Source of the DNA: Microbacterium sp. AB
Lineage (GTDB): Bacteria > Actinomycetota > Actinomycetes > Actinomycetales > Microbacteriaceae
Direction: 5' to 3'
NCBI RefSeq assembly: GCF_032878875.1
Contig: NZ_CP118157.1
Span: 2,294,001-2,358,000, forward strand
DNA length: 64,000 bases
Shown here: one piece after another, positions 35,198-43,117 of the stretch
How the letters are laid out: each line of letters opens with the position of its first letter
Position numbering within the stretch: the stretch's first letter is position 1
Notes under the pieces: model-generated
What the model was told of the DNA's origin: nothing
Seen by the model: only the letters and a program-made list of their open reading frames with translations
The model's database searches: none
Position numbers and translations under genes: made by a program

Positions 35198-38100
35198 CTA
35201 GAGAGTGCGACTTCTCTGAGCTGGTGGCGCCGTACCACCCAATTCCTGGACTGCTACTCGGAGATCACTTAGCCTTCGTGCCCTGTCGAGCGCGGCACGG
35301 GCGCGGGCGGCGTCGAGCTTCTGCGTCTCGGTCTCGGCGGGTGCTCCGAGGGGTGGGGGCCCAGTGACGCCGTAGCGGTCGCGGTAGACAGCGATGGTGC
35401 GCGCGGCGTTCCGCCATTCGTGGGCTGCTCGTGCCTGTTTCGGCTGGACGCCGAGTTTCGTGATCCACTCGTGTTTCTCGGTGAGCGCGTTGTCGAGGAG
35501 TGCGTCGGTCCGGGTCTCGATGAGGTTGCGCCGCTCTGCCAGTGCCTGCCGCATCTCCGATGGCATGGTGCCAGTGGCTTCGGGGATGAGGCCGGCGATC
35601 AAGCGTGGTGCCTTCCGCGTGCGACCGGACCCTCCAGGTCGGGCGGTCGCCTTAGCGACGCGGTAGTGAAGGATGGCCGCGATGTCATCGGCGTCCCCGA
35701 ACCCGCGTGCTCCCACGAGGCGCGGCAGCAGGGCGTCGATGTCGTGCTGGTTCGCCTCTGCCCGCCGCAGCTCGGTGGTCAGCGCTCCGAATGCGGGTGA
35801 GGAGATCGTGTCGTCTGCGTCGTCGTTGCTGAGCCCAGACGATCGGATGAGTGTGGCCCAGCGGTCGTGTTGTGCGGCAGCGGCCAGGGTCTCGTATTCT
35901 GCGGCGAGCTGCGCGATCGAGCCCCACGTGTTCTGCTCGACGGTGATCGTCTCGTGCGCGGACCGCTCGGCGCCGACGTGCTGCAGCACCCCGAACAGCA
36001 CCGAGCGGGCAGTGGCCTCGGTGTTGTCGCCGGGGTGTGGTCCGTCGTGGGCGGGGTCGGGCTTGTCGATGGCGACGTAGGTGATGTTCTGCTTGCGGCC
36101 TCGTGTCATGGCGACGTAGAACGTCTCTCTGGTCATCGACGCGTCTGCCAGGACGTGCGAGGAGTCGACCGTGATGCCCTGCGCCCGGTAGGAGGTGATG
36201 GCGTAGCCGAGGTCGAGATGTTCGGCCGCGTACTTGGCCGGGACCACGACCGATGCGCCCCACGTACGCCCGGCGCGGCGCAAGGTAAGAGCGCCGTCGT
36301 CGCGGACCTCGGTGACGTTCCACCTGTCGCCGTTGCGGACCCAGGACCGGCCGGCGCGCAGGCGGCGGTCGTTGCGGCGGGTGATGACGGTGTCCCCGGC
36401 CGCGGCACGGGTGCCGTCGTGCAGCTCGACCTCGCGGCGGGCGTTCACGGTGCCGTCGAGGATCAGATCAGCGCGCGCCCTGTTGTTGAGCGCCTGGACG
36501 GACTCGTTGGAGTCGGTGACGAGGATGCTGGCTCGCCCGTCGAGGGGGTCCGTACGCCAGGCGGTGTAGGCGGCGTCGATCATCTCCTCTGTCTCCCCGC
36601 CGATCACGCGGCCGTGCTCGGCGTAGGTGTCGATGACGTCGGTGCGGCCGTACCGCAGCGCGAGGGATGCGGTCTTCTCCCACACGTTCACGAACCGGTG
36701 CACGTCGAACAGCTCCGGGACATCGTCGCGGTCGCGGACGAGGAGGGAGAACGCGCCCCCGGCTGTAACGGACTGAAGCTGGGCGTGATCCCCGACCAGC
36801 AGCACCTTCGCCCCGCCTTCCGCCGCCAATGTGGTGATGCGGTCGAGGGAGAGCGTGCCCGCCAGGGACGCCTCGTCGACGATGACGAGCTGTCCCTTGC
36901 GGAACGTCTCCCCGGTGCGGTCGTGGGTGTCGAGCCACTTCGCCGTGTTCTCGGTCTGGATGCCGAGGTCATCAGCCAAAACCTGCGCGGCGACCGCGGA
37001 CGGCGCGAGCCCGACCACGCTGCCGCGCCCGTGCTCGTGCTCCCACGCCCGCCGCAACGCCGACATCGCCGTAGTCTTCCCCGCACCGGCCGGGCCGACC
37101 AGCACATCGACCATCCGGCCCGAGAGCGCGACCTTCGTCAACGCGGCTGCCTGGTCGTCACCGAGCATCCGCCCCTTGCTGTCGGGGCGTTTCGTGATTC
37201 GTTCGACGGTGGTCAGCGGAACCGTCGGCGCAGTGGTGGTGCGGGCGCGCTCGAGGAGGCGGTCTTCGGCAGCCAGCAGCACCTCGGAGGAGAACAGCGC
37301 GGAGTGCTTCGGACGGAACACACTCGTGCCGTCCGGTCGGCGGAACTCCGCCGGGCTAGATGCGAGCTCCGGCGGGGTCAGGCGCAGCGACGCTGCTTCG
37401 GCGGCATCCACGACCAGTCCGACGACGGCTTCGCGATCCTCGGTCGACGCGAACCGGTAATCCATCGTTTGCCTCGCCGCCTCAGCGGTGAGATTCCACC
37501 GGTGCCAGGTGGAGCGCTTCTCACCTACCGCGGCCACCACGTCTCGCCCGAGCGAGGCGACCACGTCGAGCGGCACGTCATCGGCGCGCAGCAGCAACGG
37601 CTCATCGTTCACCGTCACGCCGCGCGCCCACGAGGTCGCATCCTCCCCGAGCACCCTCCCGGCCCGCTCCCGCCACGAGGCCGTGAGGTCAGCCAGCGAC
37701 CACACCTCCTTCTCCGGCCGAGTGGTGAGCGTGGCCTGGGCGCGGAGCTTCATGATCGTCACCGGCGACGGCCGCCGCCCATGCTCGGAGACGTAGTTGT
37801 CGATGAGGCGATCGGTCTCGGCGTCGATGTACCGGGCACGAGTGGAGAACTCCTTGACCAGTGCCTCCGGCACCCCGGTGATCGCCCAGGCGGGGTTCCG
37901 GTCGCGGCCTCTATCCCGCGCCTCCCAAGAGACGCCGAGCATTCGGGTGAGGTGGTCCGCGAAGACCGCCTCGTGCAGTTCGGAGAGCGCGACGACAGCC
38001 GCGTGCATCGGCCGCCCATCCAGGCTGCGCCATTTCCCGTCAAGGACGGCCTGGACCTTGTTGCTGATGACGACGTGCGTGTGCAGATGGGGGTCGCCCG

Positions 38101-38755
38101 CCCGGCTGTCGTAGTGGTCGAACGCGGTGGCGATCAGACCTGCGACATCGACCTGCGCAACCGCGCCGTCGCGGCCGCTTGCGCCCGTGCGCGTGGCTGC
38201 AACCTCCCGCTCCATGAACGCAACGACCTCCGCAACCGCCGCATGGTGTGCGTCCGCGATCAACGTCTGCGTCCCGGCATCCGCAACCGCCCAGAGCACG
38301 CTCGCGGACTTCGGGACCGAGAACGTGAAGTCGAACCCCGCAACCGCCCGTCGCGTCCCACGCTCGGCCTCCTCCGCTTCGATCGCCACGACCGCCTCCG
38401 CACGTGACGCCGGCCCGAGGGATGGATCAAGCGCCTCGGTGCGCGCCTCAATCCGCTCAGCCACGGTTCGGTACTCGGGGTACGCACGGCCAAGCGGTTC
38501 CCCCGTCATCGGGTCACGGCCCATACCGACCAGGAGCTGGAGTTGGACTTCGGAGACGTGATCGCCTGCGCTGATCCGCCCACTGCCGAGCGTGGCGATC
38601 CCGGCGCCGAGCCACCGGCCCGGCGGGGTGCCCTCGGAGTTGTAGTAACGCGTCAGCGGGGTGGAGAGCGAGCGGTCGCCGTCGCTGGCCGCGACTGTGC
38701 GCAGCAGGTACTTGTAACCGTCGCCCGCCGACATCACGCGCATCGAGACCGTCAC
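35198..38755 (-). CDS. traA: MobF-type conjugative relaxase/helicase (TraA-like)
   Basis: A 1185-residue bifunctional protein that nicks oriT and unwinds the transferred strand. The TrwC-type relaxase domain occupies the first ~380 residues (MRVMSAGDGYKYLL start region, PLTRYYNSEGTPPGRWLGAG, FTFSVPKSASVLWA, metal site DPHLHTHVVISNK). The RecD-like helicase domain follows with Walker A LVGPAGAGKTTAMSALRRAW, Walker B LVIVDEASLAG, LVGDHAQLQSV and YAITSYRAQGITVD. A GTG at 38755 with AAGGG upstream gives the conserved VTVSMRVMSAGDG start. It appears intact. A decayed relative of its helicase domain lies at 19364-19573. Confidence 0.93.
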   Translation of the reverse strand: MTVSMRVMSAGDGYKYLLRTVAASDGDRSLSTPLTRYYNSEGTPPGRWLGAGIATLGSGRISAGDHVSEVQLQLLVGMGRDPMTGEPLGRAYPEYRTVAERIEARTEALDPSLGPASRAEAVVAIEAEEAERGTRRAVAGFDFTFSVPKSASVLWAVADAGTQTLIADAHHAAVAEVVAFMEREVAATRTGASGRDGAVAQVDVAGLIATAFDHYDSRAGDPHLHTHVVISNKVQAVLDGKWRSLDGRPMHAAVVALSELHEAVFADHLTRMLGVSWEARDRGRDRNPAWAITGVPEALVKEFSTRARYIDAETDRLIDNYVSEHGRRPSPVTIMKLRAQATLTTRPEKEVWSLADLTASWRERAGRVLGEDATSWARGVTVNDEPLLLRADDVPLDVVASLGRDVVAAVGEKRSTWHRWNLTAEAARQTMDYRFASTEDREAVVGLVVDAAEAASLRLTPPELASSPAEFRRPDGTSVFRPKHSALFSSEVLLAAEDRLLERARTTTAPTVPLTTVERITKRPDSKGRMLGDDQAAALTKVALSGRMVDVLVGPAGAGKTTAMSALRRAWEHEHGRGSVVGLAPSAVAAQVLADDLGIQTENTAKWLDTHDRTGETFRKGQLVIVDEASLAGTLSLDRITTLAAEGGAKVLLVGDHAQLQSVTAGGAFSLLVRDRDDVPELFDVHRFVNVWEKTASLALRYGRTDVIDTYAEHGRVIGGETEEMIDAAYTAWRTDPLDGRASILVTDSNESVQALNNRARADLILDGTVNARREVELHDGTRAAAGDTVITRRNDRRLRAGRSWVRNGDRWNVTEVRDDGALTLRRAGRTWGASVVVPAKYAAEHLDLGYAITSYRAQGITVDSSHVLADASMTRETFYVAMTRGRKQNITYVAIDKPDPAHDGPHPGDNTEATARSVLFGVLQHVGAERSAHETITVEQNTWGSIAQLAAEYETLAAAAQHDRWATLIRSSGLSNDDADDTISSPAFGALTTELRRAEANQHDIDALLPRLVGARGFGDADDIAAILHYRVAKATARPGGSGRTRKAPRLIAGLIPEATGTMPSEMRQALAERRNLIETRTDALLDNALTEKHEWITKLGVQPKQARAAHEWRNAARTIAVYRDRYGVTGPPPLGAPAETETQKLDAARARAALDRARRLSDLRVAVQELGGTAPPAQRSRTL

Positions 38756-39228
38756 CCAGGCCGCCCTTCTCCGTCTGCTCACAAGGTGAGCAGCGGCCCG
38801 CTGACGGCGGGCTCAACCTCGATCTGCAAGAGGCGTGTTGGCTCCGATACGAGATTCGGGAGGGCTGCTCGACAGGGCGGCGCCGCCGGTGCGAGACCGG
38901 GTACAGGAGGCGGCGCGAGCACCTGGAAGTTGAGCAGCCCGATATCGAGTTCACGGCAGCGAGCAGCGCGTGGCAGACCTGACGTACCGCCTCGCACGGA
39001 CTCCTGCGTCCGGGATCACGACATCAGTGTTCGCTATGAGGTCGGATTCCGGGGTTCCGTCGACCGCCCGATGTACGAGGCGCGTAGACCTCTATCACGA
39101 CATCGGGACGACGCAGAAGCGGACGCCTTCTCGATCCCGACATCGAATCGAGCATGGCGGCCGGTCGACCCTCGCCGGTCACGACGACCGTCAGGCGAAC
39201 GGGTGATGGTGACGGAGGTGCTGGCCAG
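38756..39228. other. Intergenic region between relaxase and lasso-peptide genes
   Basis: A 473-base divergent region without a supportable gene. It must hold promoters for the relaxase (minus) and the lasso operon (plus), and oriT is a reasonable expectation near a relaxase gene. Visible structure: a small hairpin GCCCGC-TGACG-GCGGGC at 38796-38812 and three spaced copies of ATCACGACATC between 39015 and 39144. Confidence 0.5.
39015..39144 (+). repeat. Three spaced copies of ATCACGACATC upstream of the lasso operon
   Basis: ATCACGACATC occurs at 39015-39025 and 39094-39104, and as ATCCCGACATC at 39134-39144. The start-to-start spacings are 79 and 40 bases, close to multiples of 40. The last copy is 85 bases before the lasso cyclase start. 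They may be binding sites for a regulator of the cluster, such as the LuxR-type response regulator or an AraC protein encoded downstream; this is inference. Confidence 0.5.
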
Positions 39229-41067
39229 GTGGAGTCGATTCAGTCATTCGTGATCGCACTGCCGGATACGGATCGTGCCGCCCGCCTGATTGAGGGACAG
39301 GTCGGCCACGCAACTCATCGGCTCCTCTATCCTTCTGGCCGGCCATGGCTCGTGGCCAGCGCCCCGGACCATCTCCCGTTCCTGATCTCTTCCGACGGAA
39401 CGGCGGCCGTGATCGGCCCCGTCGGCGCCGATCAGGCGCAGCTCGATCGGTCAGTGAGATCTGCGCGCTCCCCGGGTGACTTCGCCAGGATCCAGAAGAT
39501 CTACGCGGGGAGCTTCTCGGTCGTCGGCATCTTCCGGGGCTCTCTGTATGCCAGCGCCCCTGCACTCGAGAGCCGCCGGATGTTCTGGAGCATGATCCAC
39601 GGCGTACCTGTCGTCGCGGACCGCGCGGATGTCCTCGCGCGTCTCGGAGGTTTCGCTCTCGACGACGGCTCGGTGGCGCTGCGTCTCAGCCGGGGCGTGC
39701 CGCATCCCGTCGATTCGGCTCCGATGTGGCGCGAGATATCGGCGGTCCCGGGCGGCCAGTTCATCATCGTCGACGCTGACGAGCGCGTGAGCACGCAGAG
39801 CTGGTGGTCGCGCCCTGCCCCTGTCCTGGACCGCCGTGAAGGTGCTGCGGCAGTCCGCGAGGCGATCGCCGATTCGGTGGCCGTCCGGGTGCCCCCAAGC
39901 GGCACGTTCGCGTGTGATCTGTCGGGCGGGCTGGACTCGACGCCGCTGTGCTACTTCGCGGCACAATCGGGCAGGCCATTGATCGCTCGCACATTCTTCA
40001 CAGAGGACCCCGGAGGACGCGAGGACCTGGACTGGGCGAAGCGAGCACTCCCGGCCATGAGCTCGATCAGCGAGCATGTCGTGTTCTCGACAGCAGGCAT
40101 CCCGGGCTTCTATGAGGACCTCTACGGTCTCGGTGTTCCCCTCGACGAACCGACACAGGCCGGCGGCACGATCCCGCGGGTCAGGCACATGCTCCGTGAC
40201 GACCTCGAACGGGACGTGTCGGTACACATCAACGGTCTCGGAGGTGACCACCTGTTCCGGGGAGTGCGAGCGTGGAATCACACCCTCGCCAGGTCACGAC
40301 CGGCTCTCGCCTGGTCGAGGGCCCGCGCCGAAGACATTCCGTCCCGCGTGCCCGCCAGGACGACGGCGCGGCAGCTTGCGGACCGCCGGCCGTACCGTCG
40401 CTGGCTGCTCGACAGCATCGGGGACGCCGAGCTCGGAGTCGAGCCACCCCAGCTGCCTCGGTCAAATGACTGGTCCGTGCCGGTCACCCTGCCGCCCTGG
40501 CTGACAGCGGATGGGCGAAACGAGATCCTCCGCCGCCTGCATTCGGCCGCAGAAGATGCGGAGCCGCTCGCGCCAGGAATCGCCGGTCATTTCGACCTCT
40601 TCACCGTGAGGCAAGCCGGCCGGCTGGCCCGCAGCATGGGGCTGATCGGTGACGCCATGGGAGTCTCCTACGACTCACCGCTGCTGGACGACCGCGTCGT
40701 CGAGGCAGTCTTCTCCGTGAGGTACGAGGAGCGCGACACGCCGGTCGATTGGAAGCCGCTGATCAAGGAGGCGATGGCAGGCCTGCTCCCGGCCGACTAC
40801 CTCCGGCGCACGAACAAGATCGGGGGCGCGCCCCAGGCGGTCCGGGGATACGCGGCGAACTACGAGACGCTCCGCGCTCTCTGGGAGGAGTCGGGCGTTC
40901 TGGACTCGGGCTACGTCGACAGGGACGCGCTCTTCGAGAACGCCTCGCCGTCATCCACCGCCACTCCTTCGAGTCACATCCACGCGCTCACTGACGCGGC
41001 GATATTCGCCCAATCTCAGAGATCCGGGTCATCTCTTTCCTCTCTAGACATCCAGGAGCAGAAGTGA
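39229..41067 (+). CDS. Lasso peptide macrolactam synthetase (asparagine synthetase-like, C protein)
   Basis: A 612-residue AsnB homologue that activates the side-chain carboxylate of the precursor core and closes the lasso ring. The N-terminal glutaminase-like half lacks the catalytic Cys2, as usual for lasso cyclases; the C-terminal half has the ATP-pyrophosphatase motif FACDLSGGLDSTPLCYFAAQ, INGLGGDHLFRG and GVSYDSPLLDDRVVEA. A GTG start at 39229 follows GGAGG by ten bases. Its stop overlaps the B1 gene start (GTGA at 41064-41067), beginning a C-B1-B2 chain of overlaps. Confidence 0.9.
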   Translation: MESIQSFVIALPDTDRAARLIEGQVGHATHRLLYPSGRPWLVASAPDHLPFLISSDGTAAVIGPVGADQAQLDRSVRSARSPGDFARIQKIYAGSFSVVGIFRGSLYASAPALESRRMFWSMIHGVPVVADRADVLARLGGFALDDGSVALRLSRGVPHPVDSAPMWREISAVPGGQFIIVDADERVSTQSWWSRPAPVLDRREGAAAVREAIADSVAVRVPPSGTFACDLSGGLDSTPLCYFAAQSGRPLIARTFFTEDPGGREDLDWAKRALPAMSSISEHVVFSTAGIPGFYEDLYGLGVPLDEPTQAGGTIPRVRHMLRDDLERDVSVHINGLGGDHLFRGVRAWNHTLARSRPALAWSRARAEDIPSRVPARTTARQLADRRPYRRWLLDSIGDAELGVEPPQLPRSNDWSVPVTLPPWLTADGRNEILRRLHSAAEDAEPLAPGIAGHFDLFTVRQAGRLARSMGLIGDAMGVSYDSPLLDDRVVEAVFSVRYEERDTPVDWKPLIKEAMAGLLPADYLRRTNKIGGAPQAVRGYAANYETLRALWEESGVLDSGYVDRDALFENASPSSTATPSSHIHALTDAAIFAQSQRSGSSLSSLDIQEQK

Positions 41068-41324
41068 CGAACACACCCGAAACCAGGAACCCGTCGCTTC
41101 ACCGTGTGTCGACCGAGTATGGCGACGTCATCCTCAACGAGAGGACCGGGGCCTACTGGCATCTGAACGAGAGCGCATCGCGAGTCGTCGCCGTGCTCGA
41201 CAGCGGGGGTTCAGTGGAAGATGCCGTGCGCGACCTTGTCGACGTCTACGAGATCGACGAAGTACGCGCTCGCCAGGACATCGAGGTCATCTCGGCCAGC
41301 CTGCAGAAGCTGGGGGCGCTATGA
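41064..41324 (+). CDS. Lasso peptide B1 protein, PqqD-like precursor recognition element
   Basis: An 86-residue PqqD-fold RiPP recognition element: YGDVILNERTGAYWHLNESASRVVAVL, SVEDAVRDLVDVYEIDEVRARQDIEVISASLQKLGAL. It should bind the leader peptides of the two downstream precursors and deliver them to the B2 protease. The GTG start overlaps the cyclase stop, and its own stop overlaps the B2 ATG (ATGA at 41321-41324), so stoichiometric production is likely. Confidence 0.9.
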   Translation: MTNTPETRNPSLHRVSTEYGDVILNERTGAYWHLNESASRVVAVLDSGGSVEDAVRDLVDVYEIDEVRARQDIEVISASLQKLGAL

Positions 41325-41797
41325 GTGAAGTGCTCCCCGAGACACCCGCCCGGCTCACATTCATTGAACGCGTGCAAGTCCAGGCGGCGCTTATCGGCGC
41401 CCGGGCGATTCAGGGACGGTCCCCGGACAAGATGCGCACATGGCTTGAGAGGGTGGCGACCGGTGCGGCGCCCGCCAGCTACGCCGAGACGAAGCTCGCG
41501 CGCGATCAGGTCCTGACTGTGAGCGCCTACTGCAGAGGAGGCACAGCGTGCCTGCTCCGGTCGATAGCTGTCGCGCTCGTGTGCCGTCAGCGGAGCACCT
41601 GGCCCACCTGGGCGGTCGGGGTACTCGCCGTTCCGCCGTTCGCAGCTCACGCCTGGGTCGAAGCCGAAGGACGCATCGTCGACGAGCCGATGGACGAGAC
41701 GGACTACAAGGCGTTCTTCAAGGTGCAACCGAGCCGTCGACCGTCCCTCCGGCCGGTCGAACTTCCCAACGCGTCACGAGAGGAGGTGCAACCGTGA
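41321..41797 (+). CDS. Lasso peptide B2 protein, transglutaminase-like leader peptidase
   Basis: A 158-residue cysteine protease of the transglutaminase-like superfamily that cleaves the leader. The catalytic Cys lies in VSAYCRGGTACLLRSIAVAL and the His/acid pair in AAHAWVEAEGRIVDEPMDE, the usual C-H-D arrangement. N-terminal helices (FIERVQVQAALIGARAI) match split-B2 proteins. Its TGA shares one base with the first precursor's ATG at 41797, so the protease and precursor are translationally linked. Confidence 0.9.
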   Translation: MSEVLPETPARLTFIERVQVQAALIGARAIQGRSPDKMRTWLERVATGAAPASYAETKLARDQVLTVSAYCRGGTACLLRSIAVALVCRQRSTWPTWAVGVLAVPPFAAHAWVEAEGRIVDEPMDETDYKAFFKVQPSRRPSLRPVELPNASREEVQP

Positions 41798-41913
41798 TGG
41801 ACAAGACCTACGAGGCTCCCGCCCTCGTCGAGCTCGGCAGCTTCGCTGCCGTGACCGGCGCCGGCATCGGCACGTCGGCCGAGGGCTGGTGGCCCCTGGC
41901 GGACCGCCCCTGA
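41797..41913 (+). CDS. Lasso peptide precursor A1
   Basis: A 38-residue precursor preceded by GAGAGGAGGTG. The leader contains KTYEAPALVELGSFAAVTG, matching the lasso recognition pattern YxxPxLxxxGxFxxxT. If the conserved Thr20 is at position -2, the core is AGIGTSAEGWWPLADRP with ring closure from Ala1 to Glu8; if cleavage is directly after Thr20, the core is GAGIGTSAEGWWPLADRP with a Gly1-Glu9 ring. The tandem tryptophans after the ring are good steric plugs. The cyclization residue and RRE-type leader make the call firm; the exact cleavage site is open. Confidence 0.88.
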   Translation: MDKTYEAPALVELGSFAAVTGAGIGTSAEGWWPLADRP

Positions 41914-41920
41914 ACGCCCC

Positions 41921-41937
41921 GCGACAGCTCCTGTCGC
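41921..41937 (+). promoter_or_regulatory. Hairpin between the two lasso precursor genes
   Basis: GCGACAG and CTGTCGC pair perfectly over a 3-base loop within the 53-base spacer between A1 and A2. No T-run follows, so it is more likely an mRNA stability or processing element than a terminator. Confidence 0.5.
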
Positions 41938-41966
41938 GCCGAGAACGATGAGAGGAGGTGACAGCA

Positions 41967-42086
41967 ATGACCAGCAAGTACGAGGCACCGGCGCTTGTGC
42001 AGGTGGGAGATTTCCACCACGACACGGGCGAGTTCATCGGCCCGCACGATGAGCAGATCCTCCCGCTCGAGGATCACTCACCGTGA
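41967..42086 (+). CDS. Lasso peptide precursor A2
   Basis: A 39-residue second precursor with the same GAGAGGAGGTG ribosome site as A1. The leader SKYEAPALVQVGDFHHDTG shares the YEAPALVxxGxF block with A1, while the core differs completely: GEFIGPHDEQILPLEDHSP if cleaved after Thr20 (Gly1 with Asp8 or Glu9), or starting at Glu22 if Thr20 is at -2 (acid at 7 or 8). The Gly1 option is chemically more usual. Leader conservation with core divergence indicates duplication followed by diversification. Confidence 0.85.
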   Translation: MTSKYEAPALVQVGDFHHDTGEFIGPHDEQILPLEDHSP

Positions 42087-42107
42087 TCTGTGCCGTTCAG
42101 CCCAACC

Positions 42108-42148
42108 GGCCCGGTACGAGGCGAACACGCGTCGTCTCGTACCGGGCC
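42108..42148 (+). terminator. Strong hairpin after the precursor genes (partial terminator or attenuator)
   Basis: GGCCCGGTACGAG (42108-42120) pairs with CTCGTACCGGGCC (42136-42148), 13 perfect base pairs around a 15-base loop, followed by GTTCTT. The weak T-run suggests attenuation or 3'-end protection: precursor mRNA would be abundant and the exporter genes transcribed at a lower level. Confidence 0.7.
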
Positions 42149-42190
42149 GTTCTTCCGATCAGCATGCCCGGACCATGAGAGGAGCACCGC

Positions 42191-43117
42191 ATGCACGATG
42201 GCCACTCCCCCGCGGTCGAGATCAGTGACCTTCGCATGCGTTACGGCACCCGCGACGTCCTGCGCGGCATCGACCTGCGCATCGACCGGGGAACGATCCT
42301 CGGCCTGCTCGGGCCCAATGGTGCGGGCAAGACCACGACAATCGAGATCCTTGAAGGCTTCCGGCGCCGCTCCTCCGGCACTGTCCGAGTCCTCGGACAG
42401 GACCCTCAGCACGGCGACGAGCGCTGGCGCGCCCGCCTCGGCATCGTGCTCCAGGACTGGAGAGACCATCGGCGCTGGCGCGTCGGTGAACTCCTTGAGC
42501 ATCTCGGTCGCTACTACAAGCCCTACAGCACGCCCGCGCGGCCTCGCCCGATCCCCGCCGGGCGGCTGCTCGCGCAGTTCGGTCTCCAGCAGCAAGCCTC
42601 GACGAGCATCGCCAAGCTCTCCGGCGGCCAGAGGCGCCGGCTGGATGTCGCGATCGGGCTGGTGGGGAATCCTGAGCTGCTGTTCCTAGACGAGCCGACC
42701 GTGGGGTTCGACCCTGAGGCCCGCCAAGGATTCCATCAGGCGATCTGGCAGATCTCGCAGACGAGCGACACCGCCATCGTCCTGACGACTCACGACCTCG
42801 CCGAGGCGGAGAGGCTGGCGAGCAGGATCGCGATCCTGAATCACGGCCGGATCGTCATCGACGACACCCCGGCGATGCTGAAGGCCCGTCTCGCGAGCCG
42901 TGCTGTCGTCTCCTACCGTCTGCACGGACGCGAATACCGTCACGACGTTCCCGCCGATGAGGTCGAGGCCTTCGTTCACGAGGTGCTCGCCGATCGCTCT
43001 CAGATCACCCAGCTGGAGGTGGTGCGGCCCAGCCTGGAGAGCGCCTACCTCGATCTCGTGAGCGATGAGTCGCGGATCAACGTCGGAAAGCCGGTGGCGC
43101 AGGACGTGGTTGCATGA
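42191..43117 (+). CDS. ABC transporter ATP-binding protein (lasso peptide export)
   Basis: A 308-residue ATPase of the drug-export/ABC-2 type: Walker A GLLGPNGAGKTTTIEILEG, signature LSGGQRRRLDVAIGLV, Walker B LLFLDEPTVGFDPE and the H-loop VLTTHDLAEAERL. GAGAGGAGC precedes the ATG. It overlaps the permease gene by four bases (ATGA). Position directly after the precursor genes implies export of and self-protection against the lasso peptides, in place of the fused McjD-type exporter seen in many lasso clusters. Confidence 0.9.
   Translation: MHDGHSPAVEISDLRMRYGTRDVLRGIDLRIDRGTILGLLGPNGAGKTTTIEILEGFRRRSSGTVRVLGQDPQHGDERWRARLGIVLQDWRDHRRWRVGELLEHLGRYYKPYSTPARPRPIPAGRLLAQFGLQQQASTSIAKLSGGQRRRLDVAIGLVGNPELLFLDEPTVGFDPEARQGFHQAIWQISQTSDTAIVLTTHDLAEAERLASRIAILNHGRIVIDDTPAMLKARLASRAVVSYRLHGREYRHDVPADEVEAFVHEVLADRSQITQLEVVRPSLESAYLDLVSDESRINVGKPVAQDVVA

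Noticed and set aside
35867..38407. 846-codon plus-strand frame antisense to the relaxase
   Set aside because: Mirror frame of a GC-rich gene; no start signals or family features.
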